64,000 bases of DNA from Dipteris shenzhenensis (Eukaryota; Polypodiophyta; Polypodiopsida; Gleicheniales), in the NCBI GenBank assembly GCA_047967505.1, contig CM106540.1. One strand, given 5' to 3'. The translations under genes and the position numbers were made by a program. The stretch's first letter is position 1. The number at the start of each line of letters is the position of its first letter. This document shows positions 56,131 through 64,000 of this stretch, piece after piece. The notes under the pieces were generated by a model. It did not search any database and was not told the origin of the DNA. It saw nothing but the letters and a program-made list of their open reading frames with translations.

Positions 56131-56260
56131 GATCTGACATACCTTGTACATTCATAAGTGGCTATATCCTTTTGGATAAACATGTGTCACCATGACAAAA
56201 AAATACCAGGTATTTTGAGACGTTTCTAGAATACTTCAGCCCATACCATGGAGGGGGGTT

Positions 56261-56512
56261 TGTAGGCCATCTTCTCCCGGTTCTAGTGATGCCCTATGGG
56301 CCCTGGTATGTGCCTTGTAGGCATAGTTATAGGCACTTAGTGTTTTAGTGCCTTTTATGCCACATAGGGCATTTAGTCCTATGTGACACCTAGGACACTT
56401 AGTCCTAGGGTCTACCTTCAAGTACTATTACTCTTCATTTTATCTTATCTAGTTGACGTACGGTTTATACCTTTCGACTCCTGTACTTGCTCTTTTGCTC
56501 ATCGCCCCTACA
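56261..56512 (+). repeat. copia-5 3' LTR
   Basis: 252 bp, TGTAGG...CCTACA, highly similar to 52350-52600. Confidence 0.92.
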
Positions 56513-56517
56513 AGGAT

Positions 56518-57110
56518 GCCTTACATTAAATAATGACTCAGCAGTTACAGGGTAATGTAGGGCAATCCAAATTAAGAAGGATGGCTCAAAATCTATCTGC
56601 GAGACCCATCCAGAGAGGAGAAAAGAAAGTTTTGTATGGAGCCTGAAGATGGTCGAGCCAGTGAAGGCTAAAATACCAAATATTGCCAATTATAGATCGG
56701 AAAAGTATTGTGGCTGGATGATAGATTGTAGTTTGGATGTCAATGAGGATTGGTTGCACAAATGGGATGAAGAATTCGCCTTTGTGAGATCAGAAATGGC
56801 ACGAAAAAAATTAGGGAGGCCACCCATACGTGTAATGAGGCATCGGATAGGTGGTGGTTCTAACAACAAAAGGATGAAACGACCACTACTTGGGAAGGGT
56901 TCAAGAAAGAATTTAGAAAACATTTTCTATCTCCTGACTAAGCATTCAGAGCTTAGGATCAGAATAGGTATCTTTGACAGGAGAACTTGTCAGTAGCCAA
57001 ATATATTGACAAATTTAGGGAATGTGTAATGAAGATATCTGAATCTCTGCCTCGTGTGAGAGCATATGTTAATAATTTGGTCTACACGCACTGTTGGACA
57101 TTGATGAGAT
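56518..57110 (+). mobile_element. degenerate gypsy gag remnant
   Basis: The frame at 56649-56996 matches the gag of the gypsy element at 27.3-33.8 kb: ANIANYRxEKY is seen as PNIANYRSEKYCGWM, and VWLHKWEEAFA as DWLHKWDEEFAF. Frameshifts and stops follow. It is probably the left part of the remnant seen again at 63150-64000. Confidence 0.75.
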
Positions 57111-57248
57111 CAGTGGGGTTGTTATAGTAGCTAGTCCGTATACGATGCGTGATGGAGTTTTATGGTTTTCAACCTTACGATTTACTATCATGAGATTAAA
57201 ACTGCATGATGGTTGTTATTTTAGAGGATGAGTTTTGGGTATGTTCTT

Positions 57249-57253
<5 letters not shown>

Positions 57254-57328
<75 letters not shown>
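57254..57328 (+). repeat. (AT)n(GA)n compound microsatellite
   Basis: About 13 AT repeats run into about 24 GA repeats at the 3' end of LINE E (minus strand). Confidence 0.92.
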
Positions 57329-57331
<3 letters not shown>

Positions 57332-57917
57332 ATTAAAGTCTTCGGAAGACCGATGGGTCTATGAGATTGTGAAAAACCTGATACAATGAGCTGTGGTAGT
57401 GGAGCTACTAAACGAGCATCCAAACCAATGCAGAATGCAAAAAATGCAAAATGGCAGTACTAAGTCATATCCCGACTATATATATCAATCTCAGCATCAT
57501 CGTCGGCATCATCATAACCATCATCATCATCATCATCATCAACAGGACATCATGATGGATGAGGCTGTGGAAGTGGAGGCATGAGGTCAGCAATAGAACG
57601 TTGTCGCCCCCTCAAGGGTGCAGTCCTGGTACGTCTCCTGGTTTTAGCTCTGTGTCTAACCAAGGCCACTGTGACCCCCGTCGGCTAGGCCCCGACCCTA
57701 AACAAGGAGGGGATGTTCCCAAGTGTGATCTGTGAATCAACCCTCTGTCTGAGCTGTCTGGTCATAGGCTCCAGGTCACAGTCATGTCGAGGTCTCGCCT
57801 CGTGGGGGTCTATGTGATCTGGCTGAAAGAACTCCGTGATAGAGCTCTGAGAGGTATCAGTTGAGGGAGAAGTCTGCTCATGTCTCTGTGCATCTCATGA
57901 ATGAAACCAGCCAAGCA

Positions 57918-58571
57918 TCACTGGTTTGGGTAGGAGAGGACACGGGCCAACATCCCATAACTATCTCTGAAGAGGCAGTAGAAACGCCCTTGGATCTCAT
58001 AGTAAACAGGACACCTGAAGATGAAATGCTCCTTTGTCTCAACCTCTTGCATGTCACACAGTGTGCATATGCGCCTCTCCCTGGGTAACCGCTCTGCTCG
58101 GCCACTCTCGATACGAAGTCTGTGTGAAGAGACCTGGAACTGCCCAAGGGAGATCCTCATCGAACGGGGTAGGTGAATCTACGTGTATCTTGGTGGATCA
58201 ATGAAACCTTCTGTTGTGGTATGTAGGAAGTGATCTCTGTAGAAGCCCAGCTTCACTGGAAGATCACTCGGGCCCAACCAAGTCTGGAATGTGTGTAGCT
58301 GTAGTAGATCCTCACGGATAACTTGGTTGACCTGGTGTGATAGGAGGGGAGAGAAAGGAGCATCCATGCTGTACCGGAAAGGAGGTAGTCTGTCCACGTG
58401 GAGCCCTAGTCTTGCAAACCATCTCTCTGTGCGTGCATACCAACACCTTTGATCTCCCCTTGCTGCAAGTGCCATAGAAGAGGATAGTACTAGCCATGCT
58501 ATCCTGCTACGCCCGGATGTGTAATCCCCATACTCCTCGGTACAGATATGTAATGACCTGAAATGCAGCAT
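57918..58571 (-). pseudogene. LINE E C-terminal region
   Basis: The frame at 58571-58179 has CWYARTERWFARLGLHVDRL and VIREDLLQLHTFQTWL, shared with LINE B. The frame at 58160-57918 carries the finger ICTLCDMQEVETKEHFIFRC, equivalent to the Cys/His motifs in C and D. Such C-terminal fingers in non-LTR elements are thought to bind nucleic acid during target-primed reverse transcription. Confidence 0.75.
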
Positions 58572-58729
58572 CTAGCTGTAATGGGGGTGACCCAAACTCT
58601 GCCCGAATGATCTGGTGAGGGATAGATGGCTTACCACGGATCATCCGTGATAACATGAGAACCTGTAGCCGTTCCACCCTGGCCCACTCTGTATCCGATA
58701 AATCTGGCCCCCAGGGCTGCCATACATCC

Positions 58730-59683
58730 CTACAGTGCGACCAAGGAGTGAAAAAGCAACCCTTTGGTTCGTGGATCTTGAAAATGAGAGTGGAAGCACT
58801 GTCTCTCTAGTCTAGCCAATGAAGCATATCCTCTGCTTAGGCATGTCAGCATTGCGGGTCTCATGGTGAAGGTGGGTCCGGAAAAGACGACCCCCAGATA
58901 AGTGTATGATGAAACTACCTCAACAGGGGACCCATCAAATGTGAAATGCTCATCGCGCATGACGACTCGAGATGTATTGAAGATCATAACCTTGGTTTTA
59001 CCCAAGTTGACCTTCAAATCATGAGACTCACAAAAGGACTGTAGTGCATTCAGGTGTCTTTGGAGCCCCTCTGCTGAGGAAGACGAGAGCCACGTCATCT
59101 GCATAAAGTAATATCCAGATCAGTGTGCCCGCGAGAGAGCACCCTGTGCTTGCATCACTGTCTCGAGCTCGTCGATGTAGAGACCAAACAAGGTAGGTGA
59201 AAATGGGCACCCTTGTTTGACCCCGGTAGTGCTCATGATCTCGTTTGTTCATCCATATCCTGTCCGGACTCTGCCTGAAACTCGTTCATAAAGTGTCATG
59301 ACAGGCCAAATGATCTCCTGGTCGTAACCCAGATCTCGTAGGCGTCGTATGAGGCGGGCTCTCGGAACGGTGTCAAATGCCTTGTGGAAATCCACAAAGC
59401 AATAGTAAACCCTCTGCTTTCGTGCCCTCGCCTCCTCGATGAGACATTTGAGCGCGAGAATGTGGTCCATGGTCCCATGATTCTGCCTGAAACCGGCCTA
59501 GCCCATTGCTCTGAGTCCTCGACACTCCACAAATCTACTGACGTCAGAATCAAGTACTGATGCATAAATCTTGGACATGACATGTCCAATCATAATGGTC
59601 CTGTAGTTCTCCGGGTTCATGGGATCCCCTGCCTTGTGGATGGGTGAGATAGTGTTGATGGTCCAGGTGCGTGAAAACCCCAA
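58730..59683 (-). pseudogene. LINE E reverse transcriptase
   Basis: The minus-strand reading shows NTISPIHKAGDPMNPENYRT (finger domain), MDHILALKCLIEEARARKQR with YYCFVDFHKAFDTVPRARL, then SPTLFGLYIDE and LLYADDVALV (YADD near 59110). It ends in LKVNLGKTKVMIFNTSRVV and YTYLGVVFSG. At least five frames are used, so it is inactive. Confidence 0.82.
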
Positions 59684-60293
59684 GCAAACGGCTTAATTAA
59701 ATATTTAGCTAAGATCAGGGCTAGGAGGTTAATCCCATATGCAATGAACTCAGTGCATAGTCCCTCATGATCCTTCGCTCGGCCATTATGAAGTTTCATT
59801 ACGGCTTGCTTTACCCCCCCCTAGTGAAGAGGGTGCATGATGTGGGGCATGGCATATGTGATAGGTTAGGGTGTGGCTGATTTGGGATATCATAAAGCGT
59901 GCGTGCATAATCAGACCACACCTGAGTGTCAGTGAGTGGTGGGGGGGACCGTCCCTCTAGAAATCTCCGCCAGAAGTCCTTAGAGTTGTTACTGAACAGA
60001 ATGTTTAGTAGCTCCTCCTCGTTCCGACGCACAAAGTCAAGTTTCTTCCTGCATACCAGACGGCGGTACTCGCATAGCGTCGCTGGTTCGCTCGGAAGGT
60101 TGTTTTTTGTTTCGAATTTGAGCTGACGGCGTAAAGCCTTACACTCATCGTCGTATCAGCTATTACAGGGTATGGTCCTAGGAGGTGGTGGGCGGGTGGA
60201 GCGGGTGGTGTGGGAAAAGGCGTGAAGAGCGGCCTCGTGTAGTGAGCGAGTGACTAGGACAGCACGATCTTCTAGTAAGGGTATAAAGTCAAT

Positions 60294-60940
60294 CTATGCG
60301 AGAAGTATGTACAGACGGCCAGAGTAAGTAGGTGGGTGATCGCGATCAAAGCGTATATCATGGTAAGTGGAGTAAGAGCTGAACGGCGTAAAAAGTGATG
60401 TGCGGCAGGGGGTAGAAATGCTAGAGAAAAGATAGGTATGGTCAGCCCCTGGAGGGAGAGGTGCTATGGTGAAGTCAGTGATGTGAGATGTGAAGGCAGG
60501 GGATTCCATGATGTAGTCCACAACACTGAAGCCTCCCCCATGTGGAAAGCAAGTGAAGCCACCTGATGCAGGCCATCTTTCAAGACCATTATAGATAATG
60601 AGATCATGCATCCTGCAGAGGTCTAATAGGGCTTGCCCATAGGATGTGAGCAGTCCTCGTCTGTCAGCTGAAACTCGTATCATACCTGCCTCCTCAAGGT
60701 CAATGTCTAGCAGTAGAGTGGAATCATCCCTGAAGCCGAGGAGTGGTGCCTGATGAGCGCCTGTTCTCGCGTTGAAGTCCCCAACTAGGAGGACTTCTCC
60801 GTGGTTAGAGAAGTCAACGATGGACTGATAAAGGGCAGCACATGGGGATGTCTCATCCTCCCCTTGAATATCTCTGGCAAAGCGGGAGGTCTCAGGGGGA
60901 AGTAGCAAACTGCGATAAACAAATCTCGGCTATTCATGTG
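60294..60940 (-). pseudogene. LINE E APE-type endonuclease
   Basis: The minus-strand frame shows FIAVCYFPPETSRFARDIQG, then EVLLVGDFNARTGAHQAPLL, whose GDFNAR carries Asp and Asn of the AP-endonuclease active site. SVVDYIMESP and LPPGADHTYL follow, matching the late SDH-type block. The N-terminal NxN and Glu blocks were not found. The enzyme would nick target DNA before reverse transcription. Confidence 0.8.
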
Positions 60941-61262
60941 TTGGATCTGTAAAGGACTGTGACTCCTCCTGATCCTCGAACCCCTCGTGTATCCCTCGTC
61001 TCATCTTTGTAGGCAGACTCCCATGTATACCCGCTGACTGCTGGTAGTGGGCGCTCTGGACTCTGATGTGTCTCTGTGTAAAAAACTATGTCATGACCTG
61101 TATAGGATTCCGAGAAGTTCCCTGGTTCTGACCATAAGGTACCATTACAGTTCTAGATGGTACAGGATAGGGTCTCGGATGACCCCGCCCCCCTATGTGG
61201 GAGGAGAGGTGGGTGTCCAACGGGGGCCTGTAAGGAGTCGTCCATCTCGTACTACTGCCTAC

Positions 61263-62335
61263 TTTGCCTGTAAGAGAGAGAGAGAGTCTATTAATGTCCA
61301 TGGAAGACCAACAGGTCTATGGGACAGCAAAAAACCATCTAGTACAATTGCTTTAGGGAGGGCACATGGCAGCTTCCAAGGAGTGCAAAAGCAACCCCAA
61401 TTATTTAGAGTACCTACATAATAGTCTGAAAGAGTAATCATTTACATCAGTTTAAGACTGAGAGTCTTTTGGTTTGGATTTAAACTCTTTGATTAGTGCT
61501 ATGCCTTCACGATAAACTGCCCATCTTCCATCCTTCCTAGCAGCCCTGACTTTAGCTAATTCCGTTGCCATATTTTTCAATTGAGCTAGTGTAAGTTCCT
61601 CAGCTATCCATATCTTGGTCCCTTTCAACTTATAAGATTGTCGAAGAAGCTTGATCCGTAAATCTCACAACTTAAGTGTAAGAATAGCATGTCCTTTGAA
61701 GTGCTAGATATTAGTTGCCCCACCATCATCATCATCATCATCATTATCATCAACCTTCCATTCAATATTAGGCATGGCTGCTTTGACATGTGCTAAAGTC
61801 TCATTGAAAGAGTCATCATCTTTGAACCATCCTTCAGGGAGTCCCCCCACTCTAATCTTCAATGCATTATCACGTCTGGCTTCGTGTTCTTTTATCTCTT
61901 CCTTGATATCAGTCTTGTTTGCCTTTGTGTCGAACTCCTCAATCACTTCTTTCTTGATTGATTGTACTTCAGTATGAACCATATCTTTGACTATAGAGAC
62001 TAGTTGAGGAGTAGGAGGAGAATTCTTACATGACTTCACAACCTCAACAATTACGGCCTGCTTGCCAGGTCCCTCTAGAACTTGAAGTTAGGCTTTTACT
62101 TCTGCCAGCTTAAGCCTTAACTCTCTGACTGCTTGCTGCAAATGATAAATCTGTTCATGTTGTCCAATGATAGGTCGTTTGGACCCTTCTTGCTGGTAAT
62201 TGCGTGCATACGGAGAGGGTGTCATGGCTGCAACTATAGAGTACCGAGTCCTAATGGTTGAGGTTGATGGAGTTAAGGGGGATTTGGAGGAGAGGGTAGG
62301 CCATTCCATGTTGTGTTTTTAGAGGATGAGTTTGG
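61263..62335 (-). mobile_element. LINE copy F: ORF1-like segment joined to a LINE 3' end
   Basis: The 3' end is a (GA)n stretch at 61272-61287 with the hairpin at 61287-61325. In place of a reverse transcriptase the interior encodes a short ORF1-like protein. The total of about 1.07 kb suggests an internally deleted LINE that kept its start and its 3' recognition end. Confidence 0.7.
61704..62309 (-). CDS. LINE ORF1-like RNA-binding protein, partial
   Basis: Two frames (62309-62088 and 62039-61704) lie in order on the minus strand. The first has a coiled-coil-like stretch (EQIYHLQQAVRELRLKLAEV). The second has a charged helical segment (KADIKEEIKEH-like) followed by NALKIRVGGLPEGWFKDDDS and FNETLAHVKAAMPNIEW, which look like the RRM-type fold of plant LINE ORF1 proteins. 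It ends in an Asp run encoded by a GAT microsatellite. Such proteins package LINE RNA. The assignment is by pattern, not by strong motif. Confidence 0.55.
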
Positions 62336-62479
62336 GAATGTTCCTGGATTCATCTAGGTATATATAGGCCATTCCATATTGGCTATTTCTTTAGAATTCC
62401 CTAGCTGAACCTAACCCCCGAGTTGGGCTTGGGGTTTAGCCCAACTCGGGGTTAGAGACCCTAGGAGCTTGCTGCGGGA

Positions 62480-62745
62480 AAGTATGGGGCTATACGGAGA
62501 ATGTACGAGGGGTTGTACGTAGGTCTATACGGAGTTCTACGGCAGACTGTACAGATAGGGGTTGTACGCGTGTACGGCAGGATGTACAGAGGGGTATTGT
62601 ATGGAGTTGTAAAGCGGGTGAGAGAGAGAGAGAGCTATACGATGTATGGAGTTGTAAAGCGGGTGAGAGAGAGAGAGAGCTGTACGATGTATTGACGACA
62701 GGCAATGGGTGACAGGCTGTGGTACAGAGGTACGGACAACGGGCT
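62480..62745 (+). repeat. third GTAC-rich cluster with a 45-bp tandem repeat
   Basis: Nine GTAC palindromes lie in about 250 bp. A 45-bp unit starting GTATGGAGTTGTAAAGCGGG is repeated at 62599 and 62644. No retroelement leader is recognisable around it. Confidence 0.6.
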
Positions 62746-62747
62746 AT

Positions 62748-62749
<2 letters not shown>

Positions 62750-62799
<50 letters not shown>

Positions 62800-63149
62800 A
62801 TGTCCGCAGGAGGCCTCTTGGGCCTATGGGACAAAGTACGGAATTAAGTAACTCACACAGACTGTTGTGAGCCGGGGCAAAGGGTTCACTAAGGCACTTG
62901 TTGAGTACTAAAATGCTATACTAGTACAAAATAGCAAAAAAAGTAACAAAATAGCATGAGGGTGGCATGAAAATATAAAGTACTCAGAGCTAGAGTCCCA
63001 AGCACATGAACTGGCTCCACGTATCCAGGCGACATGGTGGCTCTCTGAGGAGATGCAAAGAGCTCACGTATTTGCATTTGTCGGGCTGTCTCCCATGGTG
63101 GTGGAGGGCGTGTTCTCCCCGATCTCTGGATCCGATGGGCTATGTCTGG
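62750..63149 (-). mobile_element. LINE copy G, 3' end only
   Basis: (GA)n to 62795 and the hairpin at 62796-62831 match E and F. The remaining sequence to about 63149 is non-coding. It adjoins the gypsy remnant. Confidence 0.65.
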
Positions 63150-64000
63150 TGTTAAAAGTTATTGACCACTAGAAACCATTTTTCCCAGAAATTGGTGCAA
63201 ATGGCATTATGGTAGGGACGGTTCTTCTCCAAGAGGGAAGGCCAAAAGCCTTTGAAAGCAAGAAGCTCTCTCCCTCTTAACGTAATTGGCTAACTTACGA
63301 ACAAGAGCCGTACGTTGTTATTCATGCTTTGAAAGCATGGAGGTATTACTTGTATGGTTTAGAATTTTATGTGGATGTGGACCACGAAATTCTGAAGTAC
63401 TATGTAAGCAGCCTAACTTGAGTGGCGGCCAAGTTAGATGGTCAGAGCTCATGCAGGACTTTAATATGAAGATTCGGTACCGAAGAGTAAAGGAGAATAA
63501 GGTTCTTGATGTGTTGTTACACATTATGCATAATATGAGTTTCACGGTATTAGAGTGTGCTCTAGTGTCCGAGATTAGGGAAACTAAAAAAGTGGATAAG
63601 TTTATCAGGGCCTTTGGCCTAAGGCTAATGTGATCAAACCTAAGGAAATAGATGACTTGGCATCTAGAAAAGACCAAACTCATGCAAGATAAATCATAGC
63701 GGATCATATGCTAAAACATAATGGCAAGGTAGTTGTACCTAGTAAAAAATGATATCAGATAGAGGGTCATACAACAATGCCATGATAGCCCATGTGCAAG
63801 ACATCTAAGTGTTGAGAAAACGTATGACCTCGTGAAGTGAATTTTATTTTGGCCAAAGATGAAAAAGCATATTCATGCGGATAAAGCCACCTAGCCTTTT
63901 GTAACCCTTGGAGATACCATCAAGCAGATGGGAGAGCATTTCCATGGACTTTATAGTTGATCTGCCTATGATACAAGGAGGATATAATTCTACCCTTGTG
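63150..64000 (+). mobile_element. degenerate gypsy RNase H and integrase remnant, cut by window edge
   Basis: Starts in sequence matching the connection domain of the intact gypsy (about 31330). It contains RNase H pieces (the frame at 63286-63633 has VRWSELMQDFNMKIRYRRVK and MHNMSFTVLE) and then the integrase zinc-finger region (HDSPCARHLSVEK-like, about 63780-63830). It runs off the window. It is clearly older than the 27.3-33.8 kb element. Confidence 0.85.

Larger units (their letters stand above)
52350..56512 (+). mobile_element. Ty1/copia element 5, complete ends, gag-integrase deletion
   Basis: LTRs lie at about 52350-52600 and 56261-56512, the latter with perfect TGTAGG/CCTACA ends. 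The target duplication AGGAT lies at 52345-52349 and 56513-56517. A primer site TGGTATTAGAGC and a purine tract (GGAGGGGGG) flank the internal region. Gag is joined directly to the end of integrase, so protease and the integrase core are missing. Reverse transcriptase and RNase H are present but broken. This is a non-autonomous derivative about 4.2 kb long. Confidence 0.93.
57329..61262 (-). mobile_element. LINE E with APE endonuclease and reverse transcriptase
   Basis: The most complete LINE in the window: endonuclease (about 60940-60294), linker, reverse transcriptase (59683-58730) and C-terminal region (58571-57918), ending in the conserved hairpin (57329-57366) and (CT)n. All domains are frame-broken. 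The 5' part, to about 61262, lacks the usual start of the endonuclease and abuts the tail of copy F. Confidence 0.85.

Noticed and set aside
57393-57584. His-rich open frame
   Set aside because: It is a translation of a CAT microsatellite in the LINE E 3' region, antisense to the element.

Overview
This window looks like nuclear DNA from a land plant with a large, transposon-rich genome, most likely a fern, lycophyte or other non-flowering plant. The evidence is one plant-type folate gene broken into small exons by an intron of at least 15 kb, Ty1/copia elements primed by initiator tRNA-Met, a Ty3/gypsy element with a chromodomain-like tail, several LINE families, a BED-finger hAT element and a Helitron. 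The taxon is an inference. No tRNA, rRNA, CRISPR or bacterial-type operon was seen.

Layout. 0.5-4.2 kb: a decayed Helitron. Its HUH half lies on the minus strand and its Y2-plus-PIF1-helicase half on the plus strand, as if about 1.16 kb had been inverted. 4.4-5.7 kb: a four-exon gene whose last exon encodes a GIY-YIG nuclease. All three introns are about 90-104 bp, canonical, and keep the reading frame. 6.7-23.9 kb: exons of a dihydrofolate synthase / folylpolyglutamate synthase-like gene. Two 5' exons (6672-7202) are separated from four internal exons (22904-23913) by about 15.7 kb that holds three copia elements. The exon expected between the two groups and the 3' end of the gene were not found.

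24.7-49.9 kb: a LINE landscape, almost all on the minus strand, with nested insertions. LINE H carries a 110-bp SINE-like insert. LINE J was invaded by a near-complete chromovirus-like gypsy (27305-33754, TSD GAACA) and a near-complete copia (33791-40023, TSD GACCA). LINE K was invaded by a hAT element (42425-45652, TSD GTGAGAGC). LINE fragments B, C and D follow. 50-52.3 kb: diverged direct repeats and a gypsy remnant. 52350-56512: a copia deletion derivative with intact ends (TSD AGGAT). 56.5-64 kb: a degenerate gypsy split by LINE-derived copies E, F and G.

The only host gene I can name is the folate gene. The GIY-YIG gene beside the Helitron is the most intriguing locus. Other signals are a conserved hairpin next to the simple-repeat 3' ends of the LINEs, dense GTAC clusters in the 5' leaders of two copia elements and in one further site, and many short tandem duplications that break reading frames.
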